Positions 1 to 8,569 of a stretch of DNA of 64,000 nucleotides are shown piece after piece (the stretch's first letter is position 1; each line of letters starts with the position of its first letter). The position numbers were made by a program, and so were the translations under genes. Origin of the DNA: Azospirillum thiophilum (GTDB lineage Bacteria > Pseudomonadota > Alphaproteobacteria > Azospirillales > Azospirillaceae); NCBI RefSeq assembly GCF_001305595.1, contig NZ_CP012401.1, forward strand, positions 2,305,001 through 2,369,000, in the 5' to 3' direction. The notes below the pieces were generated by a model. It ran no database searches. It worked only from the letters and a program-made list of their open reading frames with translations, and had not been told where the DNA came from.

Positions 1-970
1 GGGCCATGGTGACGCTCAGATTCTGCGGCACGGTGACCGGAACCGTCTCGCGCTCGCCCAGCCAGACGGGGATCTGCTCGATCGTCTCGCCGCCCTTGTA
101 GAGCGTGTAGGACGCGAACTCGCGGAAGCCCCATTCCAGCAGCCGGGCCGATTCGTCGGCGCGCGCCTGCATGCTGGGCAGGCCGTTGACCACCAGCAGC
201 AGCCGGCGCCCCTCGCGCTCGCCCGACGCGGTCAGGCCGTAGCCGCCGGCATCGGTGTGGCCGGTCTTCATGCCGTCGACATCCATGCCGCGGTACAGCA
301 GCGGGTTGCGGTTGCCCTGGTTGATGCCGTGGTACTTGAACTCCCGGATCGAGTAATACCGGTAATATTCCGGGAATTCCTTGATCAGATGCTCGGCCAG
401 GAGCGCGAGGTCGCGGGCGGTCATATAGTGGTTGGGGTCGGGCCAGCCGGTGGAGTTGGCGAAGTTGCTGGCCTTCAGCCCCAGCTCCCTGGCCCGGCGG
501 TTCGCCTGCTCGGCGAAGGCGCTCTCCGAGCCTGACAGCCCCTCGGCCAGCACGATGCAGGCGTCGTTGCCGGACTGGACGATCATGCCCTTGATCAGGT
601 CGTCGACCTTGATGTTGTTGTGCAGCTCCACGAACATCTTGGAGCCCTGCATGCGCCAGGCGCGTTCGCTGACCGGCAGGGTGCTGTCCAGCGACAGGCG
701 GCCGCTCTTCAGCGCCTCGAACACCATGTAGCCGGTCATGATCTTGCTCATCGACGAGGGCGCCATGCGCTCGTCGGCGTTCTTCTCGAACAGGACGGTG
801 TTCGAGGTCAGATCGAGCAGGATCGCCTGCTTGGCGATGGTGTCCAGCGTCGCCGCCCGGGCGTCGGCGGCGCCGGCGGCTATCGTGGCCCCGGCCATCA
901 TGGCTATCCCGGCCGCGGCGGCGACGGAACGGCCGAAAACGGCGCACAGGCGGACGACAACAGCGTTCAT
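1..970 (-). CDS. D-alanyl-D-alanine carboxypeptidase (PBP5/DacF-like), C-terminus cut by window edge
   Basis: This is a low-molecular-weight penicillin-binding protein that trims the terminal D-Ala from peptidoglycan stem peptides in the periplasm. The ATG is at 970. The N-terminus has a hydrophobic, Ala-rich signal peptide (about residues 1-38). All three peptidase S11 motifs are visible: SMSK with the nucleophile Ser73 and Lys76, SGN at 133-135, and KTG at 235-237 followed by HTDAGGYG. The 3' end lies beyond position 1, so the usual C-terminal beta domain and membrane anchor are only partly seen. It lies just downstream of rlpA on the same strand, an order common in alphaproteobacteria. The exact subfamily (DacA, DacC or DacF) cannot be decided from this part. 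Confidence 0.93.
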   Translation of the reverse strand, partial: MNAVVVRLCAVFGRSVAAAAGIAMMAGATIAAGAADARAATLDTIAKQAILLDLTSNTVLFEKNADERMAPSSMSKIMTGYMVFEALKSGRLSLDSTLPVSERAWRMQGSKMFVELHNNIKVDDLIKGMIVQSGNDACIVLAEGLSGSESAFAEQANRRARELGLKASNFANSTGWPDPNHYMTARDLALLAEHLIKEFPEYYRYYSIREFKYHGINQGNRNPLLYRGMDVDGMKTGHTDAGGYGLTASGEREGRRLLLVVNGLPSMQARADESARLLEWGFREFASYTLYKGGETIEQIPVWLGERETVPVTVPQNLSVTMA

Positions 971-1015
971 GGCAACAATCCTCCAAGGACACTCGGTAAC
1001 AGGCGCTCCGCTATG

Positions 1016-1071
1016 GGCGTCGGGCCATCGGCGCCGGGTCATCGGCGTCGGGCCATTGGCTTCGGGCCATG
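1016..1071. repeat. Tandem repeat, 4 x 14 bp, between rlpA and the carboxypeptidase gene
   Basis: Four adjacent 14-bp units of the form GGCGTCGGGCCATC, diverged at one to three positions, occupy 1016-1029, 1030-1043, 1044-1057 and 1058-1071. They lie in the 142-bp gap between two leftward genes. The period is not a multiple of three, so they are unlikely to be coding. Confidence 0.8.
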
Positions 1072-1112
1072 GACGTCCGGCGGAGCGGTCGGGTGGGACG
1101 GGCTCGCCCGGA

Positions 1113-2084
1113 TCAATCCACCACGATTTTGGCCTCCGTAAGGCCGGCCTGAATGATCTGGTTGAGCAGGGCGTCGGCGCGGTCCACGCTGTCGAGCGGA
1201 CCGACCCGGACGCGTTGAAGGGTCATTCCGGCCGACCGCGTCCGGCTGATGCTGGCGCGTTGGCCGATGGCGGACAGCCGGGCGCGGGCCTTGGCGACAT
1301 TCTCCTCGCTGCCATAGGCGCCGACCTGAACATAGATGGCGTCGTGCCCCTGCACCGGCAATTGCGCCACCACCGGGGCCGGCACGAAGCGGCCCTCCGA
1401 CATGCTGCCGGCCAGGGTCGCGGGCGGCGGCACCGGGGCGCCGACGGTGGGCGGCCGGGCGGTCCCGGTCGAGCCGCCGGGCATCGTCACCGGCCCGGCC
1501 GGGCCGCTGACCTCGATCCGGCCGCGCGGGGCGGCCTTCGGCGGCGGGCCGTCCAGCTCCGCCAGCAGCGGGGCGGGGGTGCCCTGGCGCGCGGCGGCGG
1601 CGATGGCGCGGCTTTCCTCCGCCAGGATCTGCACGCGGACCTTGGCGGTGCCGGGGCCGTCGAAGCCCAGCAGCTGGGCGCCGCGGCGCGACATGTCGAT
1701 GACGCGGCCGTTGGCATAGGGGCCGCGGTCATTGATCCGCACCACGACGGCGCGCCCGTTGTCCAGGTTGGTGACGCGCACCAGGCTCGGCATCGGCAGG
1801 GTCCGATGGGCGGCGGTCAGCTCGTTCTGGTCGTAGATCTCGCCGTTGGCGGTGGTCTTCTCATGGAAGCCGGGGCCGTACCAGGACGCGATGCCGGTCT
1901 CGTCATAGCCGTAATCTTCCTTGGGATAATACCAGACACCGTTGATCTGGTAGGGCTTGCCCACCTTGTAGATGCCGCTGGTCGGCAGGCCGGTGTTGGT
2001 GCCGGCGGGCTTCTGCGCGCAGGCGGCCAGCGCCGCCACGCCGATCAGCACGACCACCCTGCTCACCCCGCGCCAGCGACGCAT
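1113..2084 (-). CDS. rlpA: RlpA family septal ring lytic transglycosylase, lipoprotein
   Basis: The 323-residue protein begins with a lipoprotein signal whose lipobox is LAAC (Cys22), so it should be anchored in the outer membrane. Residues about 63-155 form the double-psi beta-barrel catalytic domain, with the typical GIASWYGPGFHEKTTANGE start and a VRINDRGPY segment. A proline-rich linker (about 160-240) leads to a SPOR domain (about 245-321), which in this family binds denuded septal glycan. Known RlpA proteins cleave glycan strands lacking stem peptides during division. The neighbour downstream is a carboxypeptidase, consistent with a cell-wall remodelling pair. No oddities were seen. Confidence 0.95.
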   Translation of the reverse strand: MRRWRGVSRVVVLIGVAALAACAQKPAGTNTGLPTSGIYKVGKPYQINGVWYYPKEDYGYDETGIASWYGPGFHEKTTANGEIYDQNELTAAHRTLPMPSLVRVTNLDNGRAVVVRINDRGPYANGRVIDMSRRGAQLLGFDGPGTAKVRVQILAEESRAIAAAARQGTPAPLLAELDGPPPKAAPRGRIEVSGPAGPVTMPGGSTGTARPPTVGAPVPPPATLAGSMSEGRFVPAPVVAQLPVQGHDAIYVQVGAYGSEENVAKARARLSAIGQRASISRTRSAGMTLQRVRVGPLDSVDRADALLNQIIQAGLTEAKIVVD

Positions 2085-2248
2085 CCGCCAAACCCCTCGT
2101 TCCCCGGACCGTGCCGTACGCCCCGGACGGACCGCCGGAGCGGCGGCACTCTAGCGGAGTGGCACGGCCACGCCAATGGCTGCGAACGGGTCGCGGACAC
2201 GATGACACAGCCCGGCCGCCGCCTCCCGCCCCCGTCGGCCCGGCTGCC

Positions 2249-3043
2249 TCAGGGAGCCGGGAACAGCTCGCCGGTGCGGCCCATCAGCCGGTAGGCGGCG
2301 AGGCCGATCCACTCGCGCACCGCATCGTCGAGGATGACCAGATTGTGCGCGAACTCGAACCGCAGATAGGGCTTGGCATCGTGCCGGGTGCGGTAGTCGA
2401 CCGGATAGGGCACGACCTCCCAGCCGACCGCGCGGAAGATGCCGACCGACCGCGGCATGTGCATCGCCGAGGTGACGAGGATCCAGCGCTCCCCCGCTGC
2501 CGGCTTCACCATCTCCTTGGCGAACACTGCGTTTTCCCAGGTGTTGCGCGACATCGCCTCGTAGACGACGCGGCCCTCGGGAATGCCGGCCTGGAGCAGG
2601 GCGGCGCGGGCGGAGATGTCCTCCTTGTACTCCTGCCCGAGCAGCCGGCCGGAGCCGCCGGTGAAGACCGCCTTGGCCTCCGGATGGCGGCGGACCAGAT
2701 CGGCGAAGGCCAGCACCCGCTCGGCGGCGTCGTTGAGCGAGGGGTCGCCGCGGTCGGCGGTGATCGGCGGGTTGACCGCGCCGCCCAGCATGACGATGCC
2801 GTCGATGCGGCCCTCCGGTTCGCTCCGGGGAAAGCGGTTCTCCAGCGGCAGCGCGACCAGGGCGCCGAGCCCGGTATAGGTGACCAGCAGCAACGCCATC
2901 GCCGCCAGCGTGACCAGCCGCCGCCCGGCCCGCTGCCAGCGCCGCGTCCGCAGCAGCAGCGCGCCCAGCACCACCGCCAGCACCAGCGCATTGCCCGGCG
3001 CCACGAGTCCCCACAGCAGCTTCGACAGGATGAAGGACAGCAC
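2249..3043 (-). CDS. YdcF/ElyC family (DUF218) membrane protein
   Basis: The 264-residue protein has two N-terminal membrane segments (about residues 15-33 and 42-65). These are followed by a DUF218 domain that opens with GRIDGIVMLGGAVNPP and includes the family's conserved polar stretch around GGSGRL and SRNTWENA. Members such as ElyC and SanA affect envelope integrity and peptidoglycan precursor handling in enterobacteria, but the reaction is not established. The gene is on the same strand as rlpA, about 165 bp downstream of it. Function beyond the family name is not inferred. Confidence 0.85.
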   Translation of the reverse strand: MLSFILSKLLWGLVAPGNALVLAVVLGALLLRTRRWQRAGRRLVTLAAMALLLVTYTGLGALVALPLENRFPRSEPEGRIDGIVMLGGAVNPPITADRGDPSLNDAAERVLAFADLVRRHPEAKAVFTGGSGRLLGQEYKEDISARAALLQAGIPEGRVVYEAMSRNTWENAVFAKEMVKPAAGERWILVTSAMHMPRSVGIFRAVGWEVVPYPVDYRTRHDAKPYLRFEFAHNLVILDDAVREWIGLAAYRLMGRTGELFPAP

Positions 3044-3129
3044 CGGGAGTCATCCTCGGCCGTGGACGGGAGGGGCGAGCATAGGCGGGGCGGTTGACGT
3101 CGGGCAACGGTGTCAGCCCGGAGATTTGG

Positions 3130-3522
3130 TCAGCCGCCGACCGGCGTGCACAGCTCGACCAGCGTGCCGTCGGGGCAGCGGACGAAGGACACGACCTGTC
3201 CCCAGGGCATGGCCTTGGGCGGCGCCAGTTCGGTGGCGCCAGCGGCGAGCGCGGTGGCGTGCGCCGCCTCCACGTCGCCGGTGACCAGGGCGATTTCGAC
3301 GCCCAGCGGCCTGTCGCTGGCACTGGCGAACACATAGCCGGCGGGATGATGCGACAGGGCCAGATCCTGGCTGGCGAAGGACAGCGTGGTGGCGCCGGTG
3401 TCCAGTTCGCCGTAATCGCCGGTCTCGGCGAGGAAGCGGCGGGTCAGGCCGAACGCCGTCTCGAAGAAGGCGAGCGAGGCGGCGACGTCGGGGACATAGA
3501 GGATGGTGTAGCCGAATTTCAT
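3130..3522 (-). CDS. VOC superfamily protein (glyoxalase/bleomycin-resistance fold)
   Basis: This 130-residue protein has the beta-alpha-beta-beta-beta modules of the vicinal oxygen chelate fold. It starts KFGYTILYVPDVAASLAFFE and ends with the typical PDGTLVELCTPVGG strand. Single-module VOC proteins act as dimers and often bind a divalent metal; substrates range from methylglyoxal adducts to antibiotics, so the substrate here is unknown. It lies about 85 bp from the ydcF-like gene on the same strand and may share its transcript. Confidence 0.85.
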   Translation of the reverse strand: MKFGYTILYVPDVAASLAFFETAFGLTRRFLAETGDYGELDTGATTLSFASQDLALSHHPAGYVFASASDRPLGVEIALVTGDVEAAHATALAAGATELAPPKAMPWGQVVSFVRCPDGTLVELCTPVGG

Positions 3523-4181
3523 GGGAACTCCCGATGGGTTCGGGTGACGGGGCGGGACACCTTATACCAGCGGTGATTGATGATGACCGCTGCTATCCGC
3601 GCCGACCGGCGCGGCGGCGGCCCATGCCGCCAAAGCTCTTGGCCAAAGCTCTTGGCTTCGGGGCTGACGGGGCCGTGGATGATGTGGCAAATACGGCCAA
3701 TGTTTGGTTGTATCTCGCATTTAATTATGAGACTAAGAATCATTTTCAATATTGTAATTCAGGCGTGCCCGAGTATGTTGCGGGTCAACCGCTGTATATC
3801 GTTTTTGGGCACCAATCCCGCTTTGGATGTGTGAAATTGCATGGGCTGATGCCGATCAGTGTTTGCCATGTGTCATCAACGATGAAGAGCGACACTCGAT
3901 CTGGCCGGCCTATAGACCGCTTATCCGTCGGATGGCGGGCAGGGGGGGATGGAGGGTAGCAAGGTCGATCGTCATGCCCATATCGGGCGCGCCTGGACCG
4001 ATATGCTGCCGCTGAGCCTGCGCAACGTGCTCGACGCCGTTCAGTGAAAAGGGACGACAAGGGCTGGCGCGGACATGCCGGCCACCGGATCTGTGGGGGA
4101 TTCAGTCGCCTATAACGCGATTAATTCTGAATCGCATTTTGATTGTGCAACCGATGCCGTGTGCCTATGGGGGGCGTTAAG
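3523..4181. other. Long AT-richer leader between the VOC gene and the siderophore receptor gene
   Basis: This 659-bp gap is visibly richer in A and T between about 3680 and 3900 than the rest of the window. It holds a hairpin with arms CAGCGGT (3568-3574) and ACCGCTG (3586-3592), a tandem duplication of the 13-mer CCAAAGCTCTTGG (3630-3642 and 3643-3655), and a candidate Fur box (3734-3748). A 32-codon reading frame (3949-4047) preceded by a G-rich stretch could be a small gene or a remnant; I recognise no homology in it. No convincing larger gene is present. Confidence 0.5.
3734..3748. promoter_or_regulatory. Candidate Fur box upstream of the siderophore receptor operon
   Basis: On the minus strand this reads TGAAAATGATTCTTA, matching 11 of the 14 fixed positions of the 7-1-7 Fur consensus TGATAATnATTATCA. 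It lies in the AT-rich patch about 430 bp before the TonB receptor start, farther than usual for an operator, so a promoter nearby with a long leader or small gene would be needed. Iron repression of the downstream genes would fit their type. Confidence 0.45.
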
Positions 4182-6416
4182 ATGACGTGGAGTGTGAAGG
4201 GGCGTATGCATCCACCGGAAGCCGGTTCCGTGTGGGGCGGGCTGAAGGGCGGCGCATCGCATGCCGTGCTGCTGTGGGCGATTGCGCTGACCGGACCGGT
4301 CGCGCTGGCCGGCGATGCCGCGGCCCAGACCGCAGGGGCGACGGCGGCACCGTCCAAGGCGGGCACCGCCCAGGCCGACGGCGAGGCGCCGGTGGTCCTC
4401 GACACCCTGATGGTCGGCGGTACGCCGCAGGCCCGCTACGACAGTCGCCAGACCGACGTCGGCGGCCGGCTGAGCAGCGACATCACCGAGATCCCCCGCA
4501 CGATCGACGTGGTTCCCGAGCAGCTTCTGCAGGACCAGCATGCCCGGGAAATGGAGGAGGTCTACCGCTACTTCCCCAACGTCGTGAACAACGACGGCTA
4601 TGGCGGCACGCGCGAGGACTACATCATCCGCGGCTTCCGCCGCCGTGACGACGTCTACCGCAACGGCGTCCGCCTGAAGAGCAACAGCCGCATCGATCCC
4701 AGCACCATCGAGAGCATCCAGATCATCAAGGGGCCGGTGTCCGACATCGGCCAGATGACGCCGGGCGGGCTGGTGAACATCACCACCAAGAAGCCGAGCT
4801 GGAAGGCGCGCAACCATCTGGAGGTCAACGTCGACTCCCATGGCGAGCGGCAGACCATGTTCGACAGCACCGGCCCGCTGTCGGAGAATTTCGCCTACCG
4901 CATCGTCGGCAGCGCTGAGTCGAGCAACAGCTTCCGCGACGACACCCTGGTCCAGCGCCAGTTCTTCGCCCCGACCATGAGCTGGGTCGGGTCGAGCGGC
5001 GCCAGCGTGACCGTGGGCTACGAATTCAGCAAGGACAAGCGGCCGCTCGACCGCGGCTTCATCACCTACCCGGCCGGCGGCAGCCTGCGCAGCGTCGCCG
5101 ACGTCTCGCGCTCGACCCGCTACGACGCCGACTTCACCAAACGCGATTCGACCTACCATCAGGCCGAGGCGGACATCTCGATCCCGCTGCATTCCGACAA
5201 ATGGACGTTGGAAGGCAAGCTGTTCTACAACCACGAGCGCACCGACGAAATCCACACCGAGGTGCGCAGCATCCGATCGAACGGACTGCTGGTCCGCCGG
5301 GTCGAGGGCAACGACGACCGCAACCTCGACACCGTCTTCGGCCGGCTGCAGACCAAGGGTGAGTTCGAGGCGCTGCTGCCGGTCAAGCTCGCGACCGGCA
5401 TTGAGTACCGCACCCAGAAGGAAAGCTGGATCAACTATGTCGGCGCCGATCAGGTCGGCGGGACCGTGTCCAACCCGGCGAGCTGGCAGCTGACCGACAA
5501 CAGCGCCCGGCCGACCGCGAGGACGGCGCGCCGGGTCGAGCAGACCGACTTCGGCCCCTTCATCCAGGCCGACATCAGCCTGCTGCCGACGGTGACCCTG
5601 ACGCTGGGCGCCCGCTACGAGCTTTCCAAGGGCAGCGCCCGCGTCGAGAACCTGCTGGGCCGCGGCACCACGGTCGGCTCCTACCCGGTCGACCGCAACC
5701 TGACCAAGACCGCAGGCGTGATGTGGAAGGCGTTCGAGGAGGTGTCCTTCTTCGCCAACTATGCCGACACCTTCCAGCCGCACAATTTCTACAATGGCGA
5801 CACCCAGGTCTTCCCGGCCGAGAAGGGACGCCAGTACGAGGTCGGCTCCAAGGTCAACCTGATGGGCGAGCGGCTGTTCATGACCGCATCGCTGTTCGAC
5901 ATCAAGCAGAGCAACGTGGTCGAGTCCGTCAACGGCGTCGCCGTGCTGACCGGCGGGCAGAAGTCCCGCGGCGCCGAGCTGTCGGTGGTCGGCAACCCGG
6001 CGGAGGGCTGGAACATCCGCGCCGCCGTCGGCTATGTCGATGCCGAGCTGGAGAGCGCCGACCGCAGCATCGACGGCAACCGCCCGACCAACGTGCCGAC
6101 CCACAATGCCAGCCTGTGGTCGAGCTACGAGTTCAAGGATCCGTCGAGCCCGCTGGTCGGCCTCGGCTTCGGTGCCGGCGCGACCCTGGTCGGCAACCGT
6201 TACGGCGATGCCCAGCATACGTTTGAGTTGGGCAGCTACACGCTGATCGATGCCGGCGCCTGGTACTACATCCCGGTCGGCGAGAAGAAGATCCGCCTGG
6301 ATCTCGGCGTCAAGAACCTGACCGACAAGTCGTACCTGACCGCGTCGGGCGGCACCTACCGCGTGTCGGTCGGCGCGCCTCGGACCGTCTATGGCGGCAT
6401 CAGCCTTGATTTCTAG
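4182..6416 (+). CDS. TonB-dependent siderophore receptor
   Basis: This is an outer-membrane gated channel for ferric siderophores, energised by TonB-ExbBD. The ATG at 4182 is preferred because GGGGGG lies about 8-13 bases upstream; TTG 4143 and ATG 4167 are in-frame alternatives. From this start the protein has 744 residues, with a signal peptide ending near residue 49 (VALAGDAAAQT), a TonB-box-like stretch VVLDTLMVGG (about 72-81) and a plug domain (about 95-215) with IPRTIDVVPEQLLQDQ and IESIQIIKGP. The 22-strand barrel ends in the typical terminal Phe (GGISLDF). The ferric-siderophore receptor type is supported by its plug and the PepSY-type genes behind it; the actual siderophore is unknown. 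No FecI/FecR signalling genes are adjacent. Confidence 0.94.
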   Translation: MTWSVKGRMHPPEAGSVWGGLKGGASHAVLLWAIALTGPVALAGDAAAQTAGATAAPSKAGTAQADGEAPVVLDTLMVGGTPQARYDSRQTDVGGRLSSDITEIPRTIDVVPEQLLQDQHAREMEEVYRYFPNVVNNDGYGGTREDYIIRGFRRRDDVYRNGVRLKSNSRIDPSTIESIQIIKGPVSDIGQMTPGGLVNITTKKPSWKARNHLEVNVDSHGERQTMFDSTGPLSENFAYRIVGSAESSNSFRDDTLVQRQFFAPTMSWVGSSGASVTVGYEFSKDKRPLDRGFITYPAGGSLRSVADVSRSTRYDADFTKRDSTYHQAEADISIPLHSDKWTLEGKLFYNHERTDEIHTEVRSIRSNGLLVRRVEGNDDRNLDTVFGRLQTKGEFEALLPVKLATGIEYRTQKESWINYVGADQVGGTVSNPASWQLTDNSARPTARTARRVEQTDFGPFIQADISLLPTVTLTLGARYELSKGSARVENLLGRGTTVGSYPVDRNLTKTAGVMWKAFEEVSFFANYADTFQPHNFYNGDTQVFPAEKGRQYEVGSKVNLMGERLFMTASLFDIKQSNVVESVNGVAVLTGGQKSRGAELSVVGNPAEGWNIRAAVGYVDAELESADRSIDGNRPTNVPTHNASLWSSYEFKDPSSPLVGLGFGAGATLVGNRYGDAQHTFELGSYTLIDAGAWYYIPVGEKKIRLDLGVKNLTDKSYLTASGGTYRVSVGAPRTVYGGISLDF

Positions 6417-6615
6417 GCGGCATCCGCTCGACCGGCGCGACCGTCGGCGGCTGTGGGGCGTCTTCTGGGCGCTCCAGGCCGTCCTGCTCGCCCTGGCGGT
6501 CGCCAGCCTGGGCGGTGAGGCCGGCCTGCTGCTGGCGGTGATGGAGATCGGGCTGACCGGCAGCCTGCTGACGGCCCATCTGCGCGAACCACCCAGGCCG
6601 GAGCGGCGGCGATGA
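6391..6615 (+). CDS. Small membrane protein of the iron-uptake operon
   Basis: The 74-residue protein has a basic N-terminus (SRRHPLDRRDRRR) and two predicted membrane helices (about 24-42 and 45-62). Its ATG overlaps the last 26 bases of the receptor gene in another frame, suggesting translational coupling. In other bacteria TonB siderophore receptor genes are often followed by small DUF3325/DUF3649-type membrane proteins and a PepSY protein, and this gene holds that place. I do not recognise a specific family from the sequence. Confidence 0.6.
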   Translation: MAASALISRRHPLDRRDRRRLWGVFWALQAVLLALAVASLGGEAGLLLAVMEIGLTGSLLTAHLREPPRPERRR

Positions 6616-6869
6616 CCAGGCAGGCCTTCCGCGTGTTCCTGATCTCGCTCGCCAGCCTGCTGGCCGGGCTGCCGCTGTCGCTGGCGGCGGTTTCCGGCCT
6701 GTGCGCGCTGGCCGGCGTGGGCGGGGTCGACCGAGTCCACATCGTGATGGTGGCCGGGCCGGTGGTCTGGACCTGCCTCTGGTTCGCCATGCTCTGGGTC
6801 GCCGGTCCGCGGCCGGGCCGGTCAGGAAACGGCCAGCCGGGAAATCGCCAGACTGGAAACAGCCTTTAG
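6612..6869 (+). CDS. Small membrane protein, possibly DUF3649-like
   Basis: The 85-residue protein has two hydrophobic helices (about 8-34 and 42-64) with a central GGVDRVHIVMVAGPVVWTCLW stretch, and a short polar tail. It overlaps the previous gene by 4 bases (ATGA) and is followed 9 bases later by the PepSY gene, so it belongs to the same operon. DUF3649 proteins are similar in size and occupy this position in siderophore-receptor operons; the assignment is by context and size, not by a diagnostic motif. Confidence 0.6.
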   Translation: MTRQAFRVFLISLASLLAGLPLSLAAVSGLCALAGVGGVDRVHIVMVAGPVVWTCLWFAMLWVAGPRPGRSGNGQPGNRQTGNSL

Positions 6870-6878
6870 GGACGGTTC

Positions 6879-8411
6879 ATGCCAAGCCAGTCGACCTCCG
6901 CCCGCCTGCTGTCGATCCATCGCCTGATCAGCCTGGTGTTCTGCCTGCTGATCTCCTGGTCGCTGTGGACCGGGCTGCTGGCCTTCTATGCCGACTTCGT
7001 GCGCCCCTGGATGATGCCGGGTCTGGCGGAGGCCGCCGGGCGGCCGATCCCGACCGCCGTCGAGGCACTGCGGGCGGTGGCGTCGCGCCATGCGGTCGGC
7101 CTTGACTGGACGATGATGGCGCCGACGCCGCTGCGGGATTTCTTCATCTTCTCTGGCCGCTTCGGAGAGGGGGCGCCCCTGACGAACCTGATCGTCAACC
7201 CGGCGGTCGACGTCATGGCGCAGTGGAACAGCGTGCTGACGGATTCCCTGTTCCGCCGCATCCACACCGACCTGCTGCTGCCCAAGCCCTACGGACGTTT
7301 CCTGATGGGGCTGGCCGGCATCCTGATCGTCCTGCTGGTCGGCACCGGCCTGTTCATCCATGGCAAGGTGATCGTCGAGGCATGGAGCTGGCGCCGCCGG
7401 TCCCGTCTGATCGACCTCAGCGACGCGCACAAGCGGTTCGGCTTCTGGCTGATCCCCTATCTGTTCCTGATGGGGCTGAGCGGCGGGATCCTCGGGCTGA
7501 AGGTGGCGAGCCAGCCGCTCGACGCGCTGCTCCAGGCGGGCGGAAGCCCGAAGGCCGCCCGCGCCCTGTTGAGCGACGATGGCGACGAGGCCATGGTTCC
7601 CGGCCGCAGCGTGACCGCCATTGTGCCGGACAGCCTGTCGCTCTGTCTCGACCGCTTCGCCGAGGGCTTCCCCGACAGCCGCATCGGGCGCCTGCAACGG
7701 CAGGGCGACCGGCTGATGGTCGAGGGCATTCCCCGCGGCCGGCTCACCTGGGCCGGTGAGGGTGCCGGCAGCCTGCGCGCCTATTGCAGCCTCGCCGACG
7801 CCACCATCGCCACGGTGCGCGACTCCCGCGACGGCGGCCAGGGCGGCGGCTGGGGTGGCGTGGTGGAAAGCGCGTTGCGGCCCTTGCACTATGCCCGCTT
7901 CGGCGGTGCCGGCACCGTGCTGGTCTATTGCCTGCTCGGCGTGCTCTGTCTGTGGATCGTGGATTCCGGCATGAAGCTGCTGTGGCTGCGGAGTGCGAAG
8001 GATGAAGGGCGTCCGCAGGACCGGCTCACCCTGTCCCGTCGGCTGTTCTACGCCAACAACGCGCTGTATCTGCTTGTGCCGCTTCTGCTGCTTGCCGACA
8101 ATCTGATGACCGGAGCGACCCATGGCGGCGTGGTGCTCGCCGCGTCTGGGGCCGCCGTCCTGTTCTATCTCCTGCCCTGGCTGGACCGCAGCCGGCCGGT
8201 GGTGGAGCGGGCGGCGCTGCTCGTTCTCGCCCTTGCCTATGCCGGGCTGCCGCTGCTGCGGCTGGCGCTGCATCCGGCGGCTCCCTGGTTGGGGGCGACG
8301 GCGGTGATGGTGGTGGATGCAACCGCTCTGCTGACGGCCGGCTGGCTGACCGCCGTGGCCCTCTCGCGGCAGCGGCAGGAACGCGCCGTTTCACGGGAGG
8401 AAGCGGCATGA
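6879..8411 (+). CDS. PepSY-associated transmembrane protein, siderophore-linked
   Basis: The 510-residue inner-membrane protein has helices at about 13-36, 138-159, 187-210 and 344-370 and several more between 390 and 500. The first helix begins with LLSIHRLISLVFCLLISWS and the third is preceded by SDAHKRFGFWLIPYLFLMGLSGG, both typical of the PepSY_TM family. Some family members reduce ferric-siderophore complexes or otherwise aid iron release at the inner membrane; that role is inferred here from the receptor operon. The gene closes the operon and is followed by a tandem repeat and a convergent gene. Confidence 0.85.
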   Translation: MPSQSTSARLLSIHRLISLVFCLLISWSLWTGLLAFYADFVRPWMMPGLAEAAGRPIPTAVEALRAVASRHAVGLDWTMMAPTPLRDFFIFSGRFGEGAPLTNLIVNPAVDVMAQWNSVLTDSLFRRIHTDLLLPKPYGRFLMGLAGILIVLLVGTGLFIHGKVIVEAWSWRRRSRLIDLSDAHKRFGFWLIPYLFLMGLSGGILGLKVASQPLDALLQAGGSPKAARALLSDDGDEAMVPGRSVTAIVPDSLSLCLDRFAEGFPDSRIGRLQRQGDRLMVEGIPRGRLTWAGEGAGSLRAYCSLADATIATVRDSRDGGQGGGWGGVVESALRPLHYARFGGAGTVLVYCLLGVLCLWIVDSGMKLLWLRSAKDEGRPQDRLTLSRRLFYANNALYLLVPLLLLADNLMTGATHGGVVLAASGAAVLFYLLPWLDRSRPVVERAALLVLALAYAGLPLLRLALHPAAPWLGATAVMVVDATALLTAGWLTAVALSRQRQERAVSREEAA

Positions 8412-8418
8412 CGCCTCC

Positions 8419-8474
8419 GCCCCTGATACCACGCCCCTGATACCACGCCCCTGATACCACGCCCCTGATACCAC
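8419..8474. repeat. Perfect tandem repeat, 4 x 14 bp, between convergent genes
   Basis: Four identical copies of GCCCCTGATACCAC run head to tail at 8419-8432, 8433-8446, 8447-8460 and 8461-8474, with a further GCC following. They lie in the gap between the end of the PepSY gene and the end of the oppositely oriented methyltransferase gene. There are no spacers, so it is not a CRISPR array. Identity of all copies suggests recent expansion. Confidence 0.92.
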
Positions 8475-8569
8475 GCCGATGACGCAGCGTGCCCGACCGC
8501 CGACCAGCCGCCTCGCCGTCGGCGAACCGATCGCCGCGACCGCCATCAGGACCGGTCCCAAGGCCGCTG

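Noticed and set aside
3519..3749. 76-codon open frame on the minus strand upstream of the VOC gene
   Set aside because: It lies in the AT-rich leader, has no ribosome-binding site and no recognisable sequence.
4110..6740. Open frame of 876 codons on the minus strand opposite the siderophore receptor
   Set aside because: Shadow; the plus-strand receptor has signal peptide, plug and barrel features.
8419..8474. CRISPR-like array
   Set aside because: Four 14-bp units are contiguous with no spacers and there are no cas genes in the window.
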